This document shows, piece by piece, positions 1 to 8,346 of a stretch of 64,000 nt of DNA. Each line of letters starts with the position of its first letter. The first letter of the stretch is position 1. The position numbers were made by a program, and so were the translations under genes. Source of the DNA: Gammaproteobacteria bacterium. GTDB taxonomy: Bacteria > Pseudomonadota > Gammaproteobacteria > Chromatiales > Chromatiaceae. The stretch covers positions 91,288-155,287 of the forward strand of contig JAHJDE010000093.1 of NCBI GenBank assembly GCA_018812525.1, in the 5' to 3' direction. The notes beneath the pieces were generated by a model that was not told the origin of the DNA, did no database searches, and saw nothing but the letters and a program-made list of their open reading frames with translations.

Positions 1-2070
1 GGGGATGGGACGCTCCTTACCCGGGAAAGGCTGCAACGGCTGGATGAGATCAGGGATGCCTTGGACGAATTGAGTATTGTAGCCGAGGTAACGGCCCCCT
101 CCTCGGTATACGCCGACGTCACTCCTTCCCCATTCGGCTTTCAATTCCGGCCTCTGCTAGATACGGTCCCCCCGGATGAGGAGGCCTTACCCAAATGGCG
201 TGAATCCATTCTGGCCGATGATCGCTTCACACCTACGTTTTTCTCCTCCGATGGCAAGCGGGGGGCAATCCTGGTGCGGCTCAATGTCGATGCTGATGAT
301 CTCTTTGCCATGCGGGGGGCCATGGAAGAGATCCGGGGCCTCCTCGGCCGCTTCAACGGGAAGGAGGGTTTGTCATACGCCCCGGCTGGCATGCCTGCCA
401 TTCGGGGCGGCCTGCTCAATGCAATGTTCGCTGACCAGTTCCTGCTCGCGCCACTCGCTATCCTGTTGGTAACACTCTTGCTTCTGGTTCTGTTCGGTAG
501 TTTGCACGGGCTGGTTATTCCGGGAATCGCGGCTACTGTGCCCATGGGGATGTTGCTCGGTGGAATGGGGTATGCGGGGGAGTCCATCGGATTGCTCAAT
601 CAGATCTATCTGGTGCTGATTCCCGTGATCGCATCGGCCGACGCCATCCACCTCATCGCCCGTTTCCATGAGGAGAATGGTGATCGGGTTGAGGAAGATT
701 CGCCGAATACAGGGCGCAGGGAGGCAGTGGTCAGGACCATGCAACACATGGGGGTGGCCTGCTTTCTTACCTCATTCACTACCATCGTCGGGTTCATGTC
801 ACTCAATATGACCCAGCTCCTGGTGTTACGCCGTTTCGGCACCTATGCCGCCGTCGGTGTGCTGCTCGCCTATTTGACGGTTCTGTTCATCATCCCGCTC
901 AGCCTGAACCTGACCCGCCGCAGCAAGAGACAAGGGTCTTCCGGAAGGGATGCACTGACCGGATTTCTCACCAGGGGCGCGCGCTGGTCCATGGGCCATC
1001 CCGTTCTCATCCTGGTCTTGGCGGGGGCGGTCACCCTGGGAGCGGGCATGGCCGGAGCGCAGGTGCGTGTGGATTACCGGCTAACGGGCATCTTTGACCC
1101 GGGCCATCCGGTAGCCGTCGCGAACACGCAGGTTGAAGATCATTTGGGAGGATTGCTCATCCTTGAATTCGATCTGGCCGGTACCGCCGGAGCATTCGAC
1201 GACCCGAAGGTCATCACGGCGCTTGGGGAAGCCGAGGGCCGGCTTGCCGCCCATCCCAAGGTGAAAGTGGTTCTGGGCCTGGGGCGGCTTCTGGCCTGGA
1301 CGAACCGGACCTTCGGCAACCACGAGGGCGCGGGGGATGCCGCTATTGCGCGGCTCATGCTGTTGGCCCAGCAAAGCGGCACCCTTGGTGAATTCGTCAC
1401 GCCGGGGCGGGACCATGCGCGAATGGTGGTGTGGATGGAGGATGTGGGTGCGGCCGATCTCATTGATCTGGCGGAGAGATTCAAGGCCCAGACGGACAAC
1501 CTGCTCAACCCCCTGGGGGTAAGTGTTCATCCGACCGGGAACCTGCTCATGGCCTACCGTGGCCTGGCCCAGGTCTCGTCGGATCTGCGTGACAGCCTGC
1601 TCTCGGCGACTCTGGTAATCGCGTTGACCATCGCCGTCCTGTTCCGGAGTCTCCCAATAGGCTTGCTCTCCCTGGTGCCGAACCTGATTCCGCTCATCAT
1701 CGGCTACGGGGTCTTAGGGTTTTTGGGCTGGAGCTTGGATCCCGCGCCGGCCGTCGTTTTCTGTGTCGCCCTTGGGCTTGTCGTGGACAGCAGCATCCAT
1801 ATCCTTGTGCGCTTTCGCGAGGAGCACCGAAAGGGCTGGGATGTAACTCAGGCGGTCGAGCGGGCGATCCGGTCCGCCGGACGTGCGGTGGCCATGACCA
1901 GCGTCATCCTGACCGGGGGCATGGGTGTGATTGCGTTATCCGCCTTCCCAGCCAATGCCACCTTCGGCACCCTCGGTGCCATTATTACCATCGTTGCGCT
2001 CATCTGTGACCTGTTTGTACTCCCCGCCTTGCTGGTGATCTTCTATGGGAGAAAGGTGCGGACGCCCTGA
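1..2070 (+). CDS. RND-superfamily (MMPL/HAE3-type) hydrophobe transporter, 5' truncated
   Basis: Inner-membrane RND permease of the MMPL/HAE3 type, which moves hydrophobic molecules by proton motive force. The frame is open from base 1, reading GDGTLLTRERLQRLDEIRDA before the first possible internal start at 61, so the gene begins outside the window; transmembrane segment 1 and part of the first periplasmic loop are missing. Visible parts are a membrane bundle (roughly residues 148-305, with the acidic helix IASADAIHLIARFHEE), a periplasmic loop (about 350-535), and a second bundle (about 540-685) with the paired motif VVDSSIHILVRFREEH. This duplicated layout is the family signature. It converges on the oxidosqualene cyclase gene with only 14 nt between stops. 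RND proteins of this kind carry hopanoids (HpnN) and bacterial sterols (BstA of Methylococcus), so sterol transport is a plausible inference, not something the sequence shows. Confidence 0.88.
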   Translation, partial: GDGTLLTRERLQRLDEIRDALDELSIVAEVTAPSSVYADVTPSPFGFQFRPLLDTVPPDEEALPKWRESILADDRFTPTFFSSDGKRGAILVRLNVDADDLFAMRGAMEEIRGLLGRFNGKEGLSYAPAGMPAIRGGLLNAMFADQFLLAPLAILLVTLLLLVLFGSLHGLVIPGIAATVPMGMLLGGMGYAGESIGLLNQIYLVLIPVIASADAIHLIARFHEENGDRVEEDSPNTGRREAVVRTMQHMGVACFLTSFTTIVGFMSLNMTQLLVLRRFGTYAAVGVLLAYLTVLFIIPLSLNLTRRSKRQGSSGRDALTGFLTRGARWSMGHPVLILVLAGAVTLGAGMAGAQVRVDYRLTGIFDPGHPVAVANTQVEDHLGGLLILEFDLAGTAGAFDDPKVITALGEAEGRLAAHPKVKVVLGLGRLLAWTNRTFGNHEGAGDAAIARLMLLAQQSGTLGEFVTPGRDHARMVVWMEDVGAADLIDLAERFKAQTDNLLNPLGVSVHPTGNLLMAYRGLAQVSSDLRDSLLSATLVIALTIAVLFRSLPIGLLSLVPNLIPLIIGYGVLGFLGWSLDPAPAVVFCVALGLVVDSSIHILVRFREEHRKGWDVTQAVERAIRSAGRAVAMTSVILTGGMGVIALSAFPANATFGTLGAIITIVALICDLFVLPALLVIFYGRKVRTP

Positions 2071-2084
2071 TCCCGGACAGCCTC

Positions 2085-4046
2085 TCAGGGCGCCGTGGCA
2101 CGAAGGTACTCGCCCAGTGCCCGGAGAGGGAAATAACGGCGGTAGTTGTCGTAGTGAATGAGACAGGTCTTGTTGAAGATGCCTGTTATGGGTTCGCGGG
2201 GCCAATCGCCATCAGGCTGCTGGAGCGATCCCAGAAAAGAGGCGGCACGCTGGGCGGCGTCGCCATGTGCTCGCCCCGCGCCAACCAGGGCCATGAGTGC
2301 CCATGCGGTGTTGACGGCACGGCTGGGTTCGGCTGCCACGTACCGGCGTTGCAGGCAGCTCTCGAAATGCTCGCCCCAGCCGCCGTCGGGGTTTTGATGG
2401 GCCAGGAGAAAATTCACCGCCTTGCAAATCGCCGGGACCTCGGGACCCTGGCCGGCGGCTCGCAGACCCTGGACGCCGTACCAGGCACCGATGGTAAAGC
2501 AGACGCCCCAGGCCCCCTCCCAGCTCCCATCGGCCCGCTGGTTGTGACGGATGAGTTTCGCTCCTCGCAGAACGGCGCGCTCCAGCTCCGTACCGAAAAG
2601 GTGCCCCAGGCATTCCTTGGCCACCGCCAGGGCCTGCACACAGGCCGAGGTGCATTCGGTATAGGAGTAATCGACCATGATGTCGGCGAACATATGAGAG
2701 GGATTGAAGCGTTCAAGCCACTTGGGGCCGCGGCGGAGTTCGTAAGAGGCCCAACCACCGTCCGGATTCTGGATCGAAAGCAGCCAGCGGATGGCTGCGT
2801 ACAGACGCTCCTCCGTCAGGGGCTCTTCGGCTATGCCCTGGAGGGCAACGGCGCTCTTGAAGCCCTCCGCCGTGCAGTCGCTCACGGCCCAGCCCTGGGC
2901 GCGGCTGCTGAAGGGCCAGCCCCCATAGGAAGGATGGCGATAATAATGTTCGGCCTGGGGAGGGTCCTCCAGGATCTGTGTCTCCTGAATGAAGGCTTGT
3001 GCTCTCCTGAGGCTCTCGATATGCGTCTGGGCGAAAGGTGTGGCAAGGATTGCCTGAACCGCGAAGGCAGTGTCCCAGAGGGCGGTGGAATCCTCGCCGT
3101 TCATCAGCAATCCCTCGGGGGCCTGCCAGAGGTAGCCGTCGAGGGCCTTGAAGTGTGCCCGGAAGGCTTGGCCGCCAGGCTCGCGAAAGTGGTGGACGAT
3201 GCTGTTGAGGACAGCGTTGACCGGGCCGATGTTGATCATACCGGTGGTGCGGTCCTCATAGTCGATATGGTCCAGTACCTGCTCAAGGGATCTGTTCCGC
3301 AGCCTTTGAAGGGGGCATCGCTCATAGGCGTGGAGTAGCCAGTTCACCAGGCGCAGCGGCAGGGAGGGCTTCACGTAGCTGTCGCAGGGGGCCAGGGTGC
3401 CGCGATGCTCCGCGAAGCGGATATGGGCGTAGGGTCGATCATAGATCTCCAGGCGCAGGGCCTGGATCAGGGCCGTCTCGGGGCAGCAGGAACGGTTGGC
3501 ATACAGATAGGAAAGCGGAAGGTAGACTTGCCGTGCGTGGCACCACAACCGGCCGGGGTGGAATGGCAGCCAGCGCGGCAACAGCCAGAGTTCCGGCGGG
3601 ACGGGTTGTACCCCTTCATAGCCGTAGAGGTTGAGGATCGCCAGGACGGACTTGCCCCAACTGGCCGAGCCGAGCGGGGTGTCATGGGAACGGATCCAGC
3701 CGCGCATGCTGACTGCGTAGGGGTCATCGGGCGATACACCTAGAATCCGCAGGGCCACATAGGCGAGGCTGGTGCAGAACATCGAACCCGGTGCCTCCGT
3801 ATGCAGTCCAATGCTGCCGTCAGGGTTCTGTACGGACCGAAAGTAGCGGATCATCTCCCGGCGCCGGTCATCCGGGATCTCTTGACCGGTGGCGTAGGCG
3901 CCGGCCACGTAGAGCGGCAGAAGAAACATCGGGCCGCCGTACTCCCCATCCCAGCGGCCATCCTCCCGCTGCCGCGAAACCAGATGGTCCACCCCGCGCC
4001 GAACGGCATCCAGAATCCGGTCAATCCCGGTCGTTTCAGTCTCCAT
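2085..4046 (-). CDS. Oxidosqualene cyclase (lanosterol synthase-like)
   Basis: Cyclises 2,3-oxidosqualene to a protosterol on the membrane face. The catalytic motif SDCTAE (D near residue 390) marks oxidosqualene cyclases; squalene-hopene cyclases have DXDDTA instead. Other family blocks are EYGGPMFLLP near the N-terminus, PPELWLLPRWLPFHPGRLWC, MINIGPVN, LWDTAFAVQAI, GVCFTIGAWYGV and FNKTCLIHYDNYRRYFPLRA. Several QW repeats (QNPDGSIG, QNPDGGW, QRADGSW, QNPDGGWGE) are present. The residues before the catalytic Asp are Q-G-W-A-V-S; Q and V at the positions equivalent to 477 and 481 of plant cycloartenol synthase favour lanosterol-type closure. I chose ATG 4046 (GGGGA seven bases upstream), giving 653 aa; ATG 4058 is possible, and a longer frame to 4265 only reads through the methyltransferase gene. 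The start overlaps the upstream gene's 3' end by 11 nt, so the two are probably translationally coupled. No squalene epoxidase is in the window. Confidence 0.95.
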   Translation of the reverse strand: METETTGIDRILDAVRRGVDHLVSRQREDGRWDGEYGGPMFLLPLYVAGAYATGQEIPDDRRREMIRYFRSVQNPDGSIGLHTEAPGSMFCTSLAYVALRILGVSPDDPYAVSMRGWIRSHDTPLGSASWGKSVLAILNLYGYEGVQPVPPELWLLPRWLPFHPGRLWCHARQVYLPLSYLYANRSCCPETALIQALRLEIYDRPYAHIRFAEHRGTLAPCDSYVKPSLPLRLVNWLLHAYERCPLQRLRNRSLEQVLDHIDYEDRTTGMINIGPVNAVLNSIVHHFREPGGQAFRAHFKALDGYLWQAPEGLLMNGEDSTALWDTAFAVQAILATPFAQTHIESLRRAQAFIQETQILEDPPQAEHYYRHPSYGGWPFSSRAQGWAVSDCTAEGFKSAVALQGIAEEPLTEERLYAAIRWLLSIQNPDGGWASYELRRGPKWLERFNPSHMFADIMVDYSYTECTSACVQALAVAKECLGHLFGTELERAVLRGAKLIRHNQRADGSWEGAWGVCFTIGAWYGVQGLRAAGQGPEVPAICKAVNFLLAHQNPDGGWGEHFESCLQRRYVAAEPSRAVNTAWALMALVGAGRAHGDAAQRAASFLGSLQQPDGDWPREPITGIFNKTCLIHYDNYRRYFPLRALGEYLRATAP

Positions 4047-5091
4047 TGAAGTCCCCATCCCGCTTTCGGGCGTGAAAAAAAAGCAGGGGGGTGAAGGTGC
4101 CCGCCTCTCCGGCCCGGACGAGTGAATCGCCGCACAGCCGGAGCAACCGGACAACGGCTCCCGCCCCGTGTGGAAGTATTCGGGTATGTTCCAGGGCGGC
4201 AACCATGCCCTGAAGGGCGATGCCGCCGAGGTGGCTTCGCTTGAGGGCCTGGCTTGAGAAGCCATCGCCCTTCAAGGGCAGATACCAGGGGGTCTCCGGG
4301 TCGCATTCCGGTGCCAGATCACGGCATTCGATCAGTTCGAACCCGTTTCCCCTGATGGCTTGTTCGATATCCTGCCGGGTCGTCAGTGAAGGCAGGCCGC
4401 TTCCCTCCTCGATACCTGCCCTGTCACGGCAATGCAGGGGGTTGTAAGGGTCATAATTTTCCGTCAGGCACCACTCGTAACCCATGATATATGCACGTCT
4501 CTTGAGCACCCGGTGGATCTGGCGAAAGAGCGCCCCCCGGTCGCCCGCATGGCAGGTTGCCTCGATGGCGTAGGCCGCATCGATGGTTTCCGCCGCGAGG
4601 GGCAGTTGCATCCAGTCACATTCAATGAGCCCGGTTTCTCCTTCAAGACCGGCCGCCCTATTGAGTTCACGGGCCCGGCGGACCTGATAGCCGTTGATGT
4701 TGACGCCCAGGACCCGCGCTCCCGTGGCTCGGGCAATGTTCCGCATGGGGCCGCCGATGCCGCACCCCAGATCAAGTACCTGCATCCCCGGCTTAAGGCC
4801 CAGTCCCTCGGCCAGGCGTAGCTCGTGTCGCACCAGGGAGGATTCGAGGCCCTCGCCCCGGCGCCGGACACCGAAATGGAACTTCTCTCCCCAGCCGTAT
4901 TCGTAGAGATCGGTCACCAGATCGTAGTAGTTCCGGGATAGCCTCCCGGCCTCCCTCCCCTGATCATCGGCGGCAGAGGCTCGCTGTTCGAGATACTGCG
5001 CCCTGTGCCAACGCACGGCCGACTCCGCCCCCCTCCTGCGGAAGTTGGATTTCAGGAGTCCCAGGAAGGATCGTTGTCTCATGCCAATCAT
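4036..5091 (-). CDS. Sterol C-24 methyltransferase-like SAM-dependent methyltransferase
   Basis: Expected to transfer methyl from S-adenosylmethionine to C-24 of a delta-24 sterol side chain, as Erg6/SMT enzymes do. The 351-residue protein carries the SMT region I signature YEYGWGEKFHF (near residue 64), followed by RHELRLAEGLGLKPG and the SAM-binding motif LDLGCGIGGPMRNIA. VLGVNINGYQVRRARELN, DAAYAIEATCHA, YEWCLTENYDP and IEEGSGLP also match family blocks. Length is typical of SMTs. Alternative starts at 5091 and 5082 both lack a strong ribosome site. Its 3' end overlaps the cyclase start, tying it to sterol synthesis. Related families are tocopherol and phosphoethanolamine methyltransferases, but the YGWGxxFHF block and the cyclase neighbour argue for a sterol substrate. 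Number of methyl additions and substrate cannot be read from sequence. Confidence 0.9.
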   Translation of the reverse strand: MIGMRQRSFLGLLKSNFRRRGAESAVRWHRAQYLEQRASAADDQGREAGRLSRNYYDLVTDLYEYGWGEKFHFGVRRRGEGLESSLVRHELRLAEGLGLKPGMQVLDLGCGIGGPMRNIARATGARVLGVNINGYQVRRARELNRAAGLEGETGLIECDWMQLPLAAETIDAAYAIEATCHAGDRGALFRQIHRVLKRRAYIMGYEWCLTENYDPYNPLHCRDRAGIEEGSGLPSLTTRQDIEQAIRGNGFELIECRDLAPECDPETPWYLPLKGDGFSSQALKRSHLGGIALQGMVAALEHTRILPHGAGAVVRLLRLCGDSLVRAGEAGTFTPLLFFHARKRDGDFNGD

Positions 5092-5218
5092 CGCTAAGAA
5101 TAATAGAACAAGATCGGGGACAGTGGCGCCATCTCACCCCTCCCGTTCGCGGTCGCAACAGGGGATCAGCTCCTAGACAGGGACTGGGCCTCGATGAAGC
5201 AGTCTGGCAGCCGTGGGA

Positions 5219-6319
5219 TTAGTGGAAGTCAGCCAGCCGGACCCGCTGGTAGCGGGCGCCCCAGTTGCCGGGCTGGGCCTCGAAGACGCCGTCGCAGGCG
5301 GTCCCGCAGCGGGGGCAGCGGGCATCGGTGGTCAGGTTCCAGGCTGTCAGGCGATACCAGTCGCGCCCGATCAATAGTTCACCGCACCCATGGCAGTAGG
5401 TGCTGTCCGCAGTCGGGTTGTGGACGTTGCCCACGTAGGCGTAGCGGACCCCGCTCCGCAGGGCAATGGCGCGGGCGCGGGTGAGGGTGGCCGGTCGCGT
5501 GGCCGGGGTGTCGAGCATCTTCCAGTCGGGGTGGAAGGCGCTGAAGTGCATGGGGACATCGGGGCCCAGTTCCTTGACCACCCAGCGGGTCATGGCCTCC
5601 AACTCCTCGTCTGAATCATTTTCACCGGGGATCAGCAAGGTGGTGGTCTCGATCCAGACAGCCGTTTCCTTCTTCAGATAGACCAGTGTGTCCAGGACTG
5701 GCTGCAAGTGGCCGCCGCAAAGCCTGTGGTAGAAGGCATCCGTGAATCCCTTGAGGTCCACGTTGGCGGCATCCATCCAGCGGTAGAACTCGGCGCGGGG
5801 CTCGGGCTCCACATAGCCGGCGGTCACAGCCACTGATTTGATTCCCCTCTCCCGGCAGGCGCGGGCAACGTCGATGGCGTATTCGTGGAAGATTACCGGG
5901 TCGTTGTAAGTGTAGGCGACGCTACGGCAGCCCAGGGCCTCGGCGGCGCGGGCGATGGTATCGGGCGCGGCCCGGTCCATCAGGGTATCCATCTGGCGTG
6001 ACTTGCTGATGTCCCAGTTCTGGCAAAACTTGCAGCTCAGATTGCAGCCGGCGGTGCCGAAGGAGAGGATGGGCGTCCCCGGCAGGAAGTGATTGAGGGG
6101 CTTCTTCTCGATGGGGTCGATGACATAGCCACTGGAGCGCCCATAGGTAGTCAGGACCAGCTTGCCGCCCTGGTTGCCCCGGACGAAACAGAGTCCACGC
6201 TGGCCCTCCCTGATACGGCAGTGGCGGGGACAGAGGTCGCACTCGATCCTCCCGTCATCCAAGGCATGCCAGTAAAGGGTCGGCCAGACATCGCCAAAGG
6301 CCTCGGTCTGGGAGTCCAT
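5219..6319 (-). CDS. amrS: AmmeMemoRadiSam system radical SAM enzyme (pyruvate formate-lyase activase-like)
   Basis: Radical SAM protein of the AmmeMemoRadiSam type, a family related to glycyl-radical activating enzymes and usually found with AMMECR1 and Memo proteins; its substrate is not established. A 4Fe-4S radical SAM cluster motif, CNLSCKFC, lies near residue 85, preceded by an N-terminal CDLCPRHC motif. Two CxxC pairs near the C-terminus (CHGCGE and CPRCGT) look like a zinc or rubredoxin-like knuckle. I chose ATG 6319 (366 aa), one base after the uspA stop and just downstream of GGGGAAA; the frame upstream of it reads through uspA. Neither AMMECR1 nor Memo partner is in the window. It lies 127 nt upstream of the sterol methyltransferase on the same strand, so co-transcription is possible but not shown. 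Confidence 0.85.
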   Translation of the reverse strand: MDSQTEAFGDVWPTLYWHALDDGRIECDLCPRHCRIREGQRGLCFVRGNQGGKLVLTTYGRSSGYVIDPIEKKPLNHFLPGTPILSFGTAGCNLSCKFCQNWDISKSRQMDTLMDRAAPDTIARAAEALGCRSVAYTYNDPVIFHEYAIDVARACRERGIKSVAVTAGYVEPEPRAEFYRWMDAANVDLKGFTDAFYHRLCGGHLQPVLDTLVYLKKETAVWIETTTLLIPGENDSDEELEAMTRWVVKELGPDVPMHFSAFHPDWKMLDTPATRPATLTRARAIALRSGVRYAYVGNVHNPTADSTYCHGCGELLIGRDWYRLTAWNLTTDARCPRCGTACDGVFEAQPGNWGARYQRVRLADFH

Positions 6320-6320
6320 C

Positions 6321-6758
6321 TCATTTCCCCACCGAAACCGCCAGCACATCACAGGGTGCAAGATGCAGTACCCCGTTGGCAGTGGAGCCCAGGAGGAGTT
6401 GCAGGCCGTGTCGCCCATGACTCCCGACGACGATAAGATCGACCGCGCTCTCCTCTGCCACCCGACAGATCTCATGCTTGGGCGAGCCGACCTGCACATG
6501 GATTCCGGCCCTGGCATGCCCCAATTTCAGGGCCAGTTCCCGCAGACGCTGGTCGGCGGATTCGGCTAGGCGCCTTTCCAGTTCCAGGTCGTCGGGGATG
6601 GGGAACTCGGGGTTGAAGCTGAGGCCCAGGAACTCCACTACGTGGACTAGGCTCAGGCGGGCATTGAACAAGCCCGCAAGCTGGGCGGCCTTGTCCGCCG
6701 CGGCCTGACTGCCGTCGGAAAAATCCACCGCCAACAGGATATGGGAATAGGACGCCAT
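6321..6758 (-). CDS. Universal stress protein, UspA family
   Basis: Small cytoplasmic Usp-domain protein of 145 aa. It starts with the usual HILLAVDFSDGS strand-loop. Near the end it has the ATP-binding signature VGSHGRHGLQLLLGSTANGV (G-2x-G-9x-G-S/T type), so it is probably the nucleotide-binding subclass. The start is ATG 6758 with GGAG six bases upstream. It is the first gene of a minus-strand run that continues one base later into the radical SAM gene. Specific role unknown; the family responds to stress and starvation. Confidence 0.9.
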   Translation of the reverse strand: MASYSHILLAVDFSDGSQAAADKAAQLAGLFNARLSLVHVVEFLGLSFNPEFPIPDDLELERRLAESADQRLRELALKLGHARAGIHVQVGSPKHEICRVAEESAVDLIVVGSHGRHGLQLLLGSTANGVLHLAPCDVLAVSVGK

Positions 6759-6860
6759 GGCGAGCTCCGTAAAAGGGTCTCACGGAAGTATTGACCAAGA
6801 ATCGCTGATTTCCAGGTGAAATAGGCCAGGCGTGGAAAATTGTGTACGGATTCGATAAGG

Positions 6861-6881
6861 AGCGGGGCTCTTGGCCCCGCT
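6861..6881 (-). terminator. GC-rich hairpin downstream of ferredoxin gene
   Basis: AGCGGGGC and GCCCCGCT form a perfect 8 bp stem with a 5 nt loop, 28 bases past the ferredoxin stop. On the minus strand it is followed by CCTTATCG, not a strong U-tract, so termination is likely but probably imperfect. Confidence 0.55.
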
Positions 6882-6908
6882 CTAAAGCCAGATAAGAGTC
6901 CTTACCCC

Positions 6909-7674
<766 letters not shown>

Positions 7675-7760
7675 TCATAAACACGACTTTCTCCTGGGCA
7701 CCAATTTCAACGCGGGACGGGAAGGATAGCGATATATCGGGACGTCGCAAATGATTTTAC

Positions 7761-8345
7761 TCATTGCGACAGGAAGGATTGAAATTGGACAAGCCCGTAG
7801 CGCACCTGTCCCGCCACCTTCTCACGCAGGGGGACAAGGCCCGGCGGCAGGGGTGGAAAGGGCTTGCCCGCCTCCGTCTCCAGATAGATCCTCGCCCCCT
7901 CCAGTAGCAGGTCGGTCCGCGCCAGGCCCTGGAGGGCCGGTTTCAGGAGACCGTCGGCAAAGGGAGGGTCGATGAACACCAGATCGAATGCCTCCTTGCA
8001 GGAGGCCAGCCAGATCAAGGCGTCCCCGGTCACTACCTCTACATTGGCAAGGCCCAGCTCCCGTGCATTTTCCTTCAGACGGGCCGCGACCTTAGGGTCG
8101 CGTTCCGTCATGACTACCCGCCCGGCGCCCCGGGAAGCAGCCTCGAAGCCGATGGCGCCGCTCCCGGCGAAGAGATCCAGGCAGCGGCTGCCAGGGATGA
8201 AGGGCTGCAGCCAGTTGAACAGAGTCTCCCGCACACGGCCGGCCGTGGGCCGAAGCCCGGCTGCGTCAGGGAAGGAAAGGAGCCTGCCCCGGTGGGTTCC
8301 GCCGATGATACGGACCCGATTGGTCACGCCGGGGCGCCGGCCCAT
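7761..8345 (-). CDS. rsmD: 16S rRNA (guanine(966)-N2)-methyltransferase
   Basis: Methylates G966 of 16S rRNA during 30S assembly, using SAM. The 194 aa protein has the family start RIIGGTHRGRLL, RPTAGRVRETLFNWL, SAM motif CLDLFAGSGAIGFEA, and catalytic motif DPPF in FDLVFIDPPFADGL. Its ATG lies one base after the TGA of the upstream M16 gene, with AAGGG as ribosome site, so translational coupling is likely. Confidence 0.96.
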   Translation of the reverse strand: MGRRPGVTNRVRIIGGTHRGRLLSFPDAAGLRPTAGRVRETLFNWLQPFIPGSRCLDLFAGSGAIGFEAASRGAGRVVMTERDPKVAARLKENARELGLANVEVVTGDALIWLASCKEAFDLVFIDPPFADGLLKPALQGLARTDLLLEGARIYLETEAGKPFPPLPPGLVPLREKVAGQVRYGLVQFQSFLSQ

Positions 8346-8346
8346 C

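Noticed and set aside
2154-3338. 394-residue plus-strand open frame
   Set aside because: It is the antisense of the cyclase gene. It shows no family motif and its composition follows the opposite strand.
2085-4046. Squalene-hopene cyclase instead of oxidosqualene cyclase
   Set aside because: The catalytic motif is SDCTAE, not DXDDTA, and the blocks LWDTAFAVQAI and FHPGRLWC match sterol cyclases.
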